Assembly (NCBI GenBank): GCA_017547385.1
Contig: JAFYPU010000010.1
Location: forward strand, 124,001 to 188,000
Origin: Bacteroidaceae bacterium
GTDB taxonomy: Bacteria; Bacteroidota; Bacteroidia; Bacteroidales; Bacteroidaceae
Length of the DNA: 64,000 nucleotides
Direction: 5' to 3'
The notes under the pieces were generated by a model. That model was not told the DNA's origin and ran no database searches. It worked only from the letters and a program-made list of their open reading frames with translations. The position numbers and the translations under genes are program-made. This document shows positions 1 through 8,465 of this stretch, piece after piece (position 1 is the first letter of the stretch; every line of letters starts with the position of its first letter).

Positions 1-1
1 T

Positions 2-346
2 ACAGCCATAGATACCGAAAAGCTGAAACGCCCATCGGGCAACCTACTCGGCAAACTTCGATTCATGGCTTTTGTGTTGCGATATCGCTCTGCGCAAAAA
101 AAGCATCCCGTCAAGGTGCTCCCCATCACCGACAAAGCCCGATGCACCGCCTGCGGCTTATGTGCCAAAGTGTGCCCCGTGGCTGCCATCTCCACCGAAT
201 GCCCCACCGAAACAGCCGGAAGCTGCATCAAGTGTGCCGCCTGCGTAAAGGCCTGCCCGCAGCGAGCTCGCACACTTCCCACCCCCTTTGCTCCGGTGTT
301 GGCAAAGAATTTCAAGAAACAGAAACCCAACATCATCATTTACTAA
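2..346 (+). CDS. C-terminal part of an EFR1-type flavodoxin/ferredoxin protein (5' truncated by window)
   Basis: The reading frame is open to the left edge, so only the last ~114 residues are visible. They carry two 4Fe-4S cluster motifs: CTACGLCAKVCP and CIKCAACVKACP. A ferredoxin pair at the end of a longer protein is typical of the EFR1 family, where an N-terminal flavodoxin-like domain precedes the clusters, but that domain lies outside the window, so the assignment is inference. A basic tail (KNFKKQKPN) follows. The Met codon at 65 is internal rather than a likely start because the frame continues upstream without a stop. queF follows 12 bases downstream on the same strand and may be co-transcribed. 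Role: electron transfer, partner unknown. Confidence 0.75.
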   Translation, partial: TAIDTEKLKRPSGNLLGKLRFMAFVLRYRSAQKKHPVKVLPITDKARCTACGLCAKVCPVAAISTECPTETAGSCIKCAACVKACPQRARTLPTPFAPVLAKNFKKQKPNIIIY

Positions 347-358
347 ACTCATCACATT

Positions 359-814
359 ATGCGCGAAAACGACCATCTGCAAGCCCTCGGCAAGCACACC
401 GAATATCGCAGCGACTATGCTCCCGAAGTGCTCGAAACTTTCGAAAACCGCCACCCCGACAACGATTACTGGGTGCGCTTCAATTGCCCCGAATTCACCA
501 GTCTGTGCCCCATCACCGGGCAACCCGACTTTGCCGAAATACGCATCAGCTATCTGCCGGACCAACGCATGGTGGAGAGCAAAAGCCTGAAGCTCTATCT
601 TTTCAGCTTTCGCAATCACGGCGACTTCCATGAAGACTGCGTGAACATCATCATGAAAGACCTCATCCGCCTGATGAACCCCAAATACATCGAAGTAACA
701 GGCCTCTTCACCCCACGCGGAGGCATCAGCATTCATCCCTATGCCAACTACGGCCGACCGGGCACAAAGTATGAGGAATTGGCAGAATATCGCCTCCGTC
801 ATCACGATTTATGA
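359..814 (+). CDS. queF: NADPH-dependent 7-cyano-7-deazaguanine reductase (QueF)
   Basis: 151 aa, the usual length of the short, single-domain QueF type. It reduces preQ0 to preQ1 with NADPH in queuosine tRNA-modification synthesis, in the cytosol. Seen in the sequence: the active-site stretch [13 protein letters not shown] with the nucleophilic Cys50 and Asp57, the family signature ESKSLKLY (residues 73-80) and the substrate-side His91-Glu92 in NHGDFHED. The start ATG lies 12 bases after the ferredoxin stop. A peptidase gene begins 73 bases downstream. No other queuosine gene is in the window. Confidence 0.96.
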   Translation: MRENDHLQALGKHTEYRSDYAPEVLETFENRHPDNDYWVRFNCPEFTSLCPITGQPDFAEIRISYLPDQRMVESKSLKLYLFSFRNHGDFHEDCVNIIMKDLIRLMNPKYIEVTGLFTPRGGISIHPYANYGRPGTKYEELAEYRLRHHDL

Positions 815-887
815 GAAGAATGCCCCGAACAGCCGAAAGGTTTTCATTAACTTCGCCCTCACGAACATAAACATAAACACAAACTCC

Positions 888-3095
888 ATGAAAAGAATTC
901 TGACACTGGCCATGCTGCTATGCGCCACCCTCACCTACCTCTGCGCCGAGGAGGGTCCCCTCAAGTTGCGAGACATCACCGGCGGAACCTATTCGCCGCA
1001 ACACATCTATGGGGTAAATCCCATGAACGATGGTGAGACTTACACCCAGCTCTCGCCCGACTACAAGCGCATCATTCGCCGCTCCTTCAAAACCGGCAAG
1101 GAAGTGGGTGTGGTGTTCGACGTCGAAACCGCCAAAGGCCCCGTGAAGCTCACCCACATCGACGGCTACACCATGTCGCCCGACGAAACGCGCATCCTGC
1201 TGCGCACCAAGACCCAAGCCATCTATCGCCGTTCCTACACAGCCGTTCACTATGTATATGATGTGCGTAACGGCGACTTCATCCACCTCTCCGACGGCGG
1301 TCCGCAGCAAGCCCCCCTCTTCTCGCCCGACGGCACACTCATCGCCTTTGCTCGCGAGGGCAACCTCTTCCTGGTGAAATTGCTCTTCGGTGCCAGCGAG
1401 AGCCAAATCACCAAGGACGGCAAGTTCAACGAAGTGCTCAACGGTATCCCCGACTGGGTGAACGAAGAAGAGTTTGCCACTCACCGCAGCTTCGACTTCA
1501 GTGCCGACAGCAAGATGCTCGCCTGGGTGCGCTACGATGAGAGTCAGGTGCCCATCTACCACATGCAGATGTTCCGCGGCCTCAACCCACAGTTGGAAGA
1601 AAACGCCCAATATCCCGGTGCCTACAGCTATAAGTATCCCGTGGCAGGAGCCAAGAATGCCGACATCAAGGTGATGACTTTCGACGTGAAAAACCGCGTA
1701 ACCCGCACCCTGCAGCTGCCCCTCGAGGCCGACGGCTACGTGCCCCGCATCAAGTTCACCTCTGACCCCGAGAAGCTCGCCGTGGTTACCCTCAATCGCC
1801 ACCAGAGCCGCATGGACATCTACATGGCCAACCCTCGCTCCACCCTTTGCAAACTCGCCCTGCGCGAAACCTCCGAAAAGTATGTACGCGAAGCCGCTTA
1901 CACGCAGCTCCGCTTCTACAACGGCCACTTCGCCCTCCTCTCCAACCGCAGCGGCTACCAACACCTCTATTGGTACAACCTCAACGGACAGCTCCTCAAG
2001 CAAGTAACCAAAGGCAACTTCGACGTAACCGACTTCTATGGCTATGACGCCGCCGCCGGTAAGTTCTATTACGCCTCACGCGAAGAAAGCCCCCTGCGCA
2101 AAGCCGTGTATGCCACCGACAAGAGCGGAAAAACAAAGAAGCTCTCCACCTCCGCCGGCACACACAACGCCACCTTTGCCGTGGGCATGAAATACTATAT
2201 GAACGTCTACTCCTCCGCCGACACACCTCCTGTTACCACCCTGCACGATGCCGGCGGAAAGACCCTCGCCACCCTCATCGACAACAAGGAACTCACCGCC
2301 AAGCTTCAAGGCAAGCTCGGACAGAAGGAATTCTTCACCTTCACCACCTCCGAGGGCGTGCAGCTCAATGGCTGGATGGTGAAACCGCAAGACTTCGACC
2401 CCGCAAGGAAGTATCCCGTGGTGATGTACCAATACTCCGGTCCCGGCTCGCAGGAAGTAACCGACTCATGGAACATGGGCTTCTTCGGCGGCACACTCTA
2501 TGAGAGCTACATGGCCCACAAGGGCTACATCTACGTCTGCGTGGACGGCCGCGGCACGGGCGGACGTGGTGCCGACTTTGAGCAATGCACCTATCTGCGC
2601 CTGGGCGACCTTGAGAGCAAGGACCAGGTGGAAGCTGCCATCTATCTCGGCACACTCCCCTACGTTGACAAAGAGCGCATCGCCATCTGGGGATGGAGCT
2701 TCGGAGGCTTCAACACGCTGATGAGCATGAGCGAAGGCCGCCCCGTGTTCTGCGCCGGTGTGGCTGTGGCCGCCCCCAGTTCATGGCGATATTATGACAC
2801 CGTTTACACCGAACGCTACATGCGCACACCGCAGGAGAACGCCGCCGGATATGACATCAATGCCCTGAAGCGTGCCCCGCAGCTCAGCGGCCACCTGCTG
2901 CTCATCCACGGCACGGCCGACGACAATGTGCACGTGCGCAATGCCTACGAATACAGCGAAGCCCTGGTACAAGCCAACAAGCAATTCGACATGCACATCT
3001 ACACCAACCGAAACCACAACATCTACGGTGGCAACACGCGTCTGCACCTCTTCACACGCATCACCAACCACTTCGATGCACATCTGCTGAAGTAA
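888..3095 (+). CDS. Dipeptidyl peptidase IV, S9 family, secreted
   Basis: 735 aa from the ATG at 888, which gives a clean signal peptide (MKRILTLAMLLCATLTYLCA). The frame is open further upstream, but that stretch overlaps queF. An N-terminal beta-propeller carries the double-Glu motif NEEEFATH that anchors the substrate N-terminus. The C-terminal alpha/beta-hydrolase domain has GWSFGG with Ser604, GTADDN with Asp678 and the final His710 (RNHN). The order and spacing match DPP IV. The enzyme removes X-Pro or X-Ala dipeptides from peptides in the periplasm or at the surface; in asaccharolytic and mucosal Bacteroidales it serves peptide nutrition. A terminator hairpin follows at 3495-3525. Confidence 0.93.
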   Translation: MKRILTLAMLLCATLTYLCAEEGPLKLRDITGGTYSPQHIYGVNPMNDGETYTQLSPDYKRIIRRSFKTGKEVGVVFDVETAKGPVKLTHIDGYTMSPDETRILLRTKTQAIYRRSYTAVHYVYDVRNGDFIHLSDGGPQQAPLFSPDGTLIAFAREGNLFLVKLLFGASESQITKDGKFNEVLNGIPDWVNEEEFATHRSFDFSADSKMLAWVRYDESQVPIYHMQMFRGLNPQLEENAQYPGAYSYKYPVAGAKNADIKVMTFDVKNRVTRTLQLPLEADGYVPRIKFTSDPEKLAVVTLNRHQSRMDIYMANPRSTLCKLALRETSEKYVREAAYTQLRFYNGHFALLSNRSGYQHLYWYNLNGQLLKQVTKGNFDVTDFYGYDAAAGKFYYASREESPLRKAVYATDKSGKTKKLSTSAGTHNATFAVGMKYYMNVYSSADTPPVTTLHDAGGKTLATLIDNKELTAKLQGKLGQKEFFTFTTSEGVQLNGWMVKPQDFDPARKYPVVMYQYSGPGSQEVTDSWNMGFFGGTLYESYMAHKGYIYVCVDGRGTGGRGADFEQCTYLRLGDLESKDQVEAAIYLGTLPYVDKERIAIWGWSFGGFNTLMSMSEGRPVFCAGVAVAAPSSWRYYDTVYTERYMRTPQENAAGYDINALKRAPQLSGHLLLIHGTADDNVHVRNAYEYSEALVQANKQFDMHIYTNRNHNIYGGNTRLHLFTRITNHFDAHLLK

Positions 3096-3338
3096 CCGGA
3101 AGCACCCACGCGCAGACACACTCCTCATAAGCTCCGCCCCACCGCCGCTCGGCATCGAGACCGAAAGGCAGTGGGGCGGAACTTTTGTTCTCCCCGCTCC
3201 ATGAGAACCAACTCGGGAGGAGGGAAAGAGGGAGGCAAGGAGGGAAAACATTGCAGAGCGAAAAAGCAACTGCCAAAAAGCCATGCAACAGCAAGCGAAA
3301 CAGCCACTTACGCACATCGAAAGTGCTTCTCGTTGTAT

Positions 3339-3426
3339 TATCATGCGCATGAGAAGAAATTATCATCCGCATGATAAGAACGTCTCATGCGCATGAGAAG
3401 AACGTTTCATGCGCATGATAACAAAT
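3339..3426. repeat. Four tandem 22-bp units, each centred on a palindrome
   Basis: Units lie at 3339-3360, 3361-3382, 3383-3404 and 3405-3426, with no spacers. The core of each is TCATGCGCATGA or a one- or two-base variant, a 12-base palindrome, followed by an A/G-rich linker (GAAGAAAT-like). A 22-bp period places the palindromes about two helical turns apart on one face of the DNA, as in an operator array. The rest of the 460-base gap between the peptidase and the next gene holds only the terminator at 3495-3525; I see no coding potential there. Confidence 0.85.
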
Positions 3427-3494
3427 CTGCAAGCACCGCAAAGGCTGCCCACGGCGCATCCCGAACACTCCGAGAGAGCAGTTTGAAACAAACA

Positions 3495-3525
3495 AAAGCC
3501 GCGACGGAAATTCCATCGCGGCTTT
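3495..3525. terminator. Hairpin between convergent genes
   Basis: Perfect 10-bp stem AAAGCCGCGA / TCGCGGCTTT with an 11-base loop, which is itself partly self-complementary. A-tract on the left and T-tract on the right make it usable from both strands. It ends the peptidase transcript (+) and the five-gene minus-strand operon that stops at 3558. Confidence 0.8.
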
Positions 3526-3557
3526 GTGTGAGGGGTGTATTCCCTCCTTTAAATTGA

Positions 3558-4328
3558 TTAAATAGAGATGAGTTTTCGTGAAGTTACCTTTGTTACTTTT
3601 TTCGTTTTAAGGGAGATGGTAACTGTGTAGATGACTGATCCTTTGCGATTACGGGGATAGAGATCGTATGATTCGGTTACACCGTTGCTTCCATTTTTGG
3701 ACCATCTCTTGTCCATAAGCTGAAGCATCTCCATGGTCATGCCCACCTTAGGGGTTCCGCTATTGATGGCGGGGCCAAACACTTTACCATACTTCTTGAC
3801 AATTTCCTGCTGAGGGTCTTTGTATACAGCCAAATTGTCGGCATGGCTAACATTTTTAAGCACACTTGTTTTGATGGTCAATGTGGAATCACTCAGCGTT
3901 GCAGCACCATTACTAACAATACCAAGGAAGGGAGTGATTTGTTGATTTAACAAACCTTTGAACTGCTCGTCATATTCAGCCATAGCTTGCTGGAACTCTC
4001 TTTTCTTTTCGGGAGTCACTTCGGCTACAGGCTCAAACTTGTTACTCTCGATGTAAATTTTGTCTCTGTCGAACTCGCAGCTCAACTGATTGTTTTGGAA
4101 AGTGTATTTACCGGGAATGGTAAGGTAGGCATAGTACATAAAATTCTCATTGTCTACCTTCATTTCTACTTTGGTAACTACCACTCCATTGCTATTGAAC
4201 ATGTAGTTAGCCACCATCACAAGACCATTACGATCTTTGTGTTCAAGAGACCATTGGCCCACAATGCTTTGTGCTGCGGCCGAAACTGTCATTACTGCCA
4301 AGAGCAGTGAAAACATGATTTTCTTCAT
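3558..4328 (-). CDS. Secreted protein with lipocalin-like N-terminus, function unknown
   Basis: 256 aa with a signal peptide (MKKIMFSLLLAVMTVSAAAQ). The N-terminal part (IVGQWSLEHKDRNG...) reads like a lipocalin-type beta-barrel start, in which 'GxW' opens strand A. The C-terminal part (GMTMEMLQLMDKRW ... VIYTVTISLKTKKVTKV) resembles the small alpha/beta folds of SmpA/OmlA-like outer-membrane assembly proteins. Both resemblances are by eye only. It is the last gene of the minus-strand run that starts at 7503; the 118-base gap to the gene before it is the largest in the run, so co-transcription is likely but not certain. A terminator follows at 3495-3525. Confidence 0.6.
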   Translation of the reverse strand: MKKIMFSLLLAVMTVSAAAQSIVGQWSLEHKDRNGLVMVANYMFNSNGVVVTKVEMKVDNENFMYYAYLTIPGKYTFQNNQLSCEFDRDKIYIESNKFEPVAEVTPEKKREFQQAMAEYDEQFKGLLNQQITPFLGIVSNGAATLSDSTLTIKTSVLKNVSHADNLAVYKDPQQEIVKKYGKVFGPAINSGTPKVGMTMEMLQLMDKRWSKNGSNGVTESYDLYPRNRKGSVIYTVTISLKTKKVTKVTSRKLISI

Positions 4329-4446
4329 ACTTTTTTAGGTTTTATGGTTAATAAAAAAAATAAATGTCGGGATGATTCGCTCACCGCAGCCTCAATAATA
4401 GAGGGATGGTGCGAGCCGGTGCTGTTTCAAAGATGTTTCAGGATGT

Positions 4447-4797
4447 TCACACACGCTTGTTTTCCGTAAACTTCCACACCACCAGGAGATGCACCACCAG
4501 CAGCAGTGTTTCGAGAGCGATGTAGGTGGGCACATGCACGCCCAATGCGGCAAAACAGAAAGCAACTATCAGGGCTAGGAGAAACATCGTGCCGCTCCAC
4601 ACCTTAAGGTTGACGCTCAGCCGTCCGCTCTCCAGGCTCATGGCCATAGCAGGCAGCAACGTGAGCAGCAGCGACAGAGCGGTGCCGATGGCCAAGAGGG
4701 TGCTGTCGGCATCTGAGCTGCCGATGTGATGAACAAGGTATGTGAGTGCTGCCGTCAAAACAACAGCGAGCACTGCGGGTATAGCAGAAATCTTCAT
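4447..4797 (-). CDS. Small four-helix membrane protein, unknown function
   Basis: 116 aa, almost entirely hydrophobic with about four transmembrane helices (roughly residues 5-25, 35-52, 68-86 and 90-108) and a short basic tail (KFTENKRV). I recognise no domain. It lies 14 bases after the GYF-domain gene and is part of the SPFH operon. By position it could be the integral-membrane anchor of that operon's complex, a role played by YdjH-like proteins in Bacillus SPFH operons; this is inference. Confidence 0.6.
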   Translation of the reverse strand: MKISAIPAVLAVVLTAALTYLVHHIGSSDADSTLLAIGTALSLLLTLLPAMAMSLESGRLSVNLKVWSGTMFLLALIVAFCFAALGVHVPTYIALETLLLVVHLLVVWKFTENKRV

Positions 4798-4811
4798 GGT
4801 TGCAATGAAAC

Positions 4812-5159
4812 TTAGGGGTTAAGCGGCGGAGGCGTGAGGGCTATGAGCTTCAGCACGGCCGGCACTTGCTCAATGGGTTGCCAAGTCTGCATGCCGGGCA
4901 TCCAGGTGAGCGTGTCTTTGCTCACTTTGCGCTGCGTGATGAGTTGCATCAGTTCGCTGTCGCTGAGCGGTCCCACTTGTCGGCCCTCTATGGCCACATA
5001 GTAAATCTGCGAGGTTGCTTGCGGCATGCTTTGTATTGAACCCGGCACATACATGCCGCGCATGCTCTGGTTCATCACGTTGACCATCTGTTGTGCCATG
5101 GCCATGCCAAGACCGAACTCCACCAAACGATCTATGGAGAAGAAACTTTCATCGTTCAT
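4812..5159 (-). CDS. GYF_2-domain (DUF4339) protein
   Basis: 115 aa. The C-terminal half (YYVAIEGRQVGPLSDSELMQLI ...) is a bacterial GYF_2/DUF4339 domain: conserved aromatic, GPLS/GPF turn and a W-x-P-G-M-x-x-W end (WMPGMQTW). Such domains bind proline-rich stretches. The N-terminal half is amphipathic (LVEFGLGMAMAQQMVNVMNQ) and resembles the Met/Gln-rich linker of the SPFH protein encoded immediately upstream (31-base gap). That SPFH protein has its own GYF_2 domain and a proline-rich tail, an obvious possible ligand. No signal peptide; probably cytosolic. Confidence 0.75.
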   Translation of the reverse strand: MNDESFFSIDRLVEFGLGMAMAQQMVNVMNQSMRGMYVPGSIQSMPQATSQIYYVAIEGRQVGPLSDSELMQLITQRKVSKDTLTWMPGMQTWQPIEQVPAVLKLIALTPPPLNP

Positions 5160-5190
5160 ACCATCATCTTACTTTTACATTATATAATTA

Positions 5191-6546
5191 TTAAGGAACC
5201 GGAGGAACGGGAGGTGGCGGAGGCGTTACAGGCGGCGGAGGCGCAAAGAGTCCTTGCAGTTCCATGACGTTTCCGGCAAATTCCCATCCGGGCATTCCTT
5301 GTTTCCATACGTAAGTTTGCGGCGTGAGTTGTCCGCTCTGCGCAAGCCCGGCCAATTGTTGCATATTGAACGGGCCGCTTTGTGCACCATTCACGGAGAT
5401 GTGATACTGCACATTGGGTATGGGCGGAGGCGTGTTCATGCCTTGCTGCATTTGCTGCCCCATGTTGTTCATCATGCCGGCCATCTGCTGCCCCATAGCA
5501 CCGCCCATCATCATGCCTGTCATCATGCCGGCAGGGTTCATTCCGCCCTCGCCGCCGCCCATAGTGCCCATAGCACCCAGGTTTTCGGCTCCGGTCTTCA
5601 GCACTTCGGCTTGCAGGTTGGCCATGTGCGCTCCAATGAAGTTGGTTTGGGTTTGCAAGGTTTGGGCACGCTGCATTTCTTCGCGCTGAATGCGCAAGGT
5701 CTCTGCCATGTTTTCAGCGTTGATGGCTTGCGTGTCTTGCAAGTTCTTGATATTAACATCGGTCTGCGCCTCCATGGTGCGAGCCGTATTGACAGCAGTG
5801 AGGCGGTGCAACTCTTGGTAGCCCGGGCTCTCCTTGTCCATATCGAGTGCCGCAATGTCGAGTCCCTTGAGGTTCACCCCGAAGTCCTGCTCCATGCGCG
5901 GCTTAAGATAGGCCGACACCTTGTCGTTAATATCCAAGATTCGACGTTCCATTTGCACGGCCGGTATTCCCAAGTCGGAGGGTATATTGACCACAACTCC
6001 CTTTACATATTTAATAATGGCATCCCTCACTTGACGCTTGAAGTCTTCCAAATCAAAATTCACCAAACGGTTCAGCTTGATGAACTCCTGATGGTTGGTA
6101 AGATTGAAAGTGAGCGTGCCGCGCACCGCCATGGGCACTCCATGGTCGGGCAAGCGAGGATCGAACACATCAAAGTAGGGCACGGCAAAACGAATTTGAA
6201 CATTTCCTGCCAAGTTGATGAAGTAGACTTCGGCCTGAAAAGGGCTTTCGCCACCGAAAGCCAAGCCCACGATGCCGGCAAGCACTGGGAAGTTGGCCGT
6301 CTTGATGGTATCGTCGTATGGACCTACGATATAATCTTGACATGTGCCGTCTTTCTGTTTGTAGACGAACACTGCCACTTCGCCATCCTTCACACGCAGG
6401 CTGCTGCCGTAGCGAATGGCATTCTCGCGAGAGGTGGAATTGACATCCTGCCCTTCCGGCCGCCATTTCCACACCAGATATTCTTTCTCGTCGCAGCGGA
6501 TAACATTCATCAGGCCGCCGCTCTTTCCTTTACCGAATATACCCAT
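5191..6546 (-). CDS. SPFH/Band-7 protein with C-terminal GYF_2 domain and polyproline tail (YdjI-like)
   Basis: 451 aa. Order: an N-terminal segment often labelled 'virion core protein'-like (MGIFGKGKSGGLMNVIRCD), an SPFH domain (about residues 40-240, ending in QDFGVNLKGLDI), a charged coiled coil (about 245-315), a Met/Gly/Gln-rich linker (about 320-370), a GYF_2 domain (about 375-430; YHISVNGAQSGPFNMQQLAG, WKQGMPGW) and a tail of Pro runs. SPFH proteins oligomerise at membranes. The Bacillus homologue type, YdjI, works with a zinc-ribbon membrane protein and positions PspA during envelope stress. Here a zinc-ribbon membrane protein lies just upstream (12-base gap). No transmembrane helix is visible in this protein, so membrane contact is probably through a partner. 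Confidence 0.82.
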   Translation of the reverse strand: MGIFGKGKSGGLMNVIRCDEKEYLVWKWRPEGQDVNSTSRENAIRYGSSLRVKDGEVAVFVYKQKDGTCQDYIVGPYDDTIKTANFPVLAGIVGLAFGGESPFQAEVYFINLAGNVQIRFAVPYFDVFDPRLPDHGVPMAVRGTLTFNLTNHQEFIKLNRLVNFDLEDFKRQVRDAIIKYVKGVVVNIPSDLGIPAVQMERRILDINDKVSAYLKPRMEQDFGVNLKGLDIAALDMDKESPGYQELHRLTAVNTARTMEAQTDVNIKNLQDTQAINAENMAETLRIQREEMQRAQTLQTQTNFIGAHMANLQAEVLKTGAENLGAMGTMGGGEGGMNPAGMMTGMMMGGAMGQQMAGMMNNMGQQMQQGMNTPPPIPNVQYHISVNGAQSGPFNMQQLAGLAQSGQLTPQTYVWKQGMPGWEFAGNVMELQGLFAPPPPVTPPPPPVPPVP

Positions 6547-6558
6547 GATCTATATGCT

Positions 6559-7503
6559 TTAATCTGCGAAAGCTATCGATATCACCACAATCACCATCAA
6601 CACCAAATAGAATATGCCCGCACCCACAAGCACTTTCTTCTGCTGGTTCAAACCGCTCCACCACAAACTAAACTTGCCCCAAGAGGACACTTCATACTGC
6701 TTGCGGTAGTAAGCCACAAGCGAAGTGAGTTCGCTGCTTGCGGTTGCTCCCATCTCCAACTTGTCGAGCACGGCCATATAGCACTTACGCCACTCCTTGG
6801 TGGCAATAGTGGCACCATCCACTTTGATTTTGGGCAACAGGAAGTTCAGCATCTCAATGCAGTCTTCCTTGGCGCGCGGCAGCACAGCCGTCTTCACATA
6901 GTCGGCTTCCACCTGCAATAGTTTTGCTTTTCTAATCTCACCGGTGGGGTCGGGATAATTATCCGTATTAGCCAACTCTTGCAGCTGACCCAACAAACCG
7001 CCCATTTGACGATTTCGCATCTTCTTTCGCTCCATCTCAGCTTTGTCAAAGTTGGCCAAAGCCGCTTGCAAGCCTTTGGCAAAATTCTCCACAAAACTAT
7101 TGGCACCCACGCCCACAAATTCGTAACCGCATTCCGGACACGCCATCAGGAATGTTCCTATTATGGCACCGCATGCCGGACATTTGCGCACATCGCCACA
7201 CTTCGACGATTGGGGAGCAGAATGCGCTCCCTGCATCGAAGTTGCATCCATCCGACTATGGTTCTTTTGCTTCTCGTAGAGCTTGGCATCGAGCACCATT
7301 TCAAATTCGTCCAAATCAATGCCCAAGGCTTGTGCACGCTTGAAGAGCACTTGCTTTTCCTTTTCGGTCAGCACGCCATCAGCCAAGGCCATTTCTATCA
7401 AGCTCTCAAGCTGAGCATTATACATTCCACTCGGAGTCGAAATGCCATGCTCAGATGCCGGCGGGGGCGGAGGAGGCATCATGCCCCTGTTTTCACTTTG
7501 CAT
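6559..7503 (-). CDS. TerB-like/zinc-ribbon protein with C-terminal membrane anchor (YdjG-like)
   Basis: 314 aa from the ATG at 7503; a TTG two codons upstream is in frame but less likely. Order: Pro-rich start, a TerB/EF-hand-like helical segment (about 31-75; ALADGVLTEKEKQVL), a zinc ribbon with Cys108, Cys111, Cys122 and Cys125 (CPAC ... CPEC), a long helical region, and one transmembrane helix at about 289-311. First gene of the SPFH operon. Zinc-ribbon membrane proteins paired with SPFH proteins are known from the ydjGHI group; the TerB-like segment is an addition that recalls tellurite/stress modules. The polyproline start could bind the GYF domains of the two downstream proteins (inference). 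Confidence 0.72.
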   Translation of the reverse strand: MQSENRGMMPPPPPPASEHGISTPSGMYNAQLESLIEMALADGVLTEKEKQVLFKRAQALGIDLDEFEMVLDAKLYEKQKNHSRMDATSMQGAHSAPQSSKCGDVRKCPACGAIIGTFLMACPECGYEFVGVGANSFVENFAKGLQAALANFDKAEMERKKMRNRQMGGLLGQLQELANTDNYPDPTGEIRKAKLLQVEADYVKTAVLPRAKEDCIEMLNFLLPKIKVDGATIATKEWRKCYMAVLDKLEMGATASSELTSLVAYYRKQYEVSSWGKFSLWWSGLNQQKKVLVGAGIFYLVLMVIVVISIAFAD

Positions 7504-7511
7504 AGTCAAAA

Positions 7512-7559
7512 TGTTTCTTTATGATAAATTCGAGTGCTAATTTGTTTCTTTATGACAAA
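7512..7559. repeat. 17-bp direct repeat in front of the SPFH operon
   Basis: TGTTTCTTTATGATAAA at 7512-7528 recurs at 7543-7559 with one change (GAT to GAC). The copies start 31 bp apart, close to three helical turns, and lie 9-56 bases upstream of the ATG at 7503. Such spacing suits a dimeric regulator or a duplicated leader. The whole 364-base divergent gap (7504-7867) holds this repeat, GGTCC boxes and the kinase promoter, and no coding sequence. Confidence 0.6.
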
Positions 7560-7567
7560 ATAAGCCG

Positions 7568-7590
7568 GGTCCAAACAGGACCTTTTAAGA
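7568..7590 (-). promoter_or_regulatory. GGTCC dyad upstream of the SPFH operon
   Basis: GGTCC-AAACA-GGACC is an inverted repeat followed by TTTTAAGA. A near-copy with the same tail (GACCTTTTGAGA) lies upstream of the coiled-coil gene at 11238-11260, and GGTCC boxes lie upstream of the kinase pair at 7721-7735. Operator role is inference. Confidence 0.5.
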
Positions 7591-7720
7591 TCTCAACGCA
7601 CTCTTTGTTACTTTCCGCATGGGAAGCATCCCAAAGAATGCATAAAGTTTCACACTCCACACTCCTCATCCGATGAGGGTGTTTGGATGCAAAATTAACC
7701 GCTTCCGGCCACACAGCGTT

Positions 7721-7799
7721 GGTCCTTTTTGGTCCTTATATGGGGGGGTAAATTTTAGGCTGCAACTCTCTGCTATGCTGAATAATAGTTATAACTTTG
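7721..7799 (+). promoter_or_regulatory. GGTCC direct repeat and promoter of the kinase pair
   Basis: GGTCCTT occurs at 7721 and again at 7731, one helical turn apart. A good -7 box, TAACTTTG, is at 7792-7799; no clear TTTG -33 box lies 19-20 bases before it, so the promoter may need an activator. The start codon at 7868 would leave a leader of about 60 bases. Confidence 0.55.
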
Positions 7800-7867
7800 C
7801 ACTGCTCCTCTGTTCGCTCAAAGCCGGCCGGGAGGATATTCACTGCATCAATGCATTTAATGATATT

Positions 7868-8452
7868 ATGGAAAAGCAATACGCTGCACTGCGAGAACTG
7901 ATTGAAAACCTTGTGGGGCGCAAAATGCAAACGCCGCGCGATTTCGACTTTCTGGCATTACACATTTGGGGAACCCTGCATACACACATCTCGCCCACCA
8001 CGCTAAAACGTTTTTGGGGCTACTTGCCGTCGAGCACGGACGCCACACCGCGCATCTCCACCCTGGACATTCTTGCCTCTTTGGCGGGATACAAAAGGTG
8101 GAGCCACTATCTGGAACAGACCCGGAACGGGGCATGCGTGGACAGCGGTTTCACCTGCGACAAGTTTCTCTACACACGCACTTTGCCCGAAGGCACTCAC
8201 TTGCAACTGACGTGGCAGCCTGCCCGGCAGGTGTGCATCCGCCTTGAGGGGCAGGACCTCTTTGTGGTCGTGGCATCTGTGGGCAGCAAGCTTTCGGTGG
8301 GCGATACGTTCATCTGCCCCTGCTTTGTGCAAGGAGAGCCTCTGCACCTCCACTGCTTGCGCCACGAGGGAGGAGCCCCCACCGATTACGTTTGCGGCAA
8401 GATGGGCGGCATTCGCTATGAAGTAATTGAAAAACCAACTCTTAAAGAATAA
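7868..8452 (+). CDS. Conserved Bacteroidales protein paired with a Ser/Thr kinase, unknown function
   Basis: 194 aa from the ATG at 7868, which lies downstream of the promoter at 7792; a longer frame upstream would start before it. The N-terminal ~90 residues are helical and end in ISPTTLKRFWGYL ... STLDILASLAGYKRW, a pattern that recurs in uncharacterised Bacteroidetes regulators and looks like a helix-turn-helix-type bundle with an S-x-x-T-L-x-R-F turn. The remainder (about 100-190) is beta-rich with a paired-Cys stretch (CPC) and may form a small barrel. It ends 13 bases before the kinase start, so the two are almost certainly one operon. A regulatory or phosphorylation-target role is inference. 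Confidence 0.6.
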   Translation: MEKQYAALRELIENLVGRKMQTPRDFDFLALHIWGTLHTHISPTTLKRFWGYLPSSTDATPRISTLDILASLAGYKRWSHYLEQTRNGACVDSGFTCDKFLYTRTLPEGTHLQLTWQPARQVCIRLEGQDLFVVVASVGSKLSVGDTFICPCFVQGEPLHLHCLRHEGGAPTDYVCGKMGGIRYEVIEKPTLKE

Positions 8453-8465
8453 GCACCCTCGCTTC

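Noticed and set aside
741..887. N-terminal extension of the peptidase into queF
   Set aside because: The ATG at 888 gives an ideal signal peptide; the extension overlaps queF and has no similarity.
3339..3426. Possible CRISPR array
   Set aside because: Repeats are contiguous with no spacers, only 22 bp long, and no cas gene is present.
5254..6921. Open frame of 555 codons on the plus strand opposite the SPFH and zinc-ribbon genes
   Set aside because: His- and Leu-rich antisense reading without any domain; the minus-strand proteins in the same place have clear domains and tight operon spacing.
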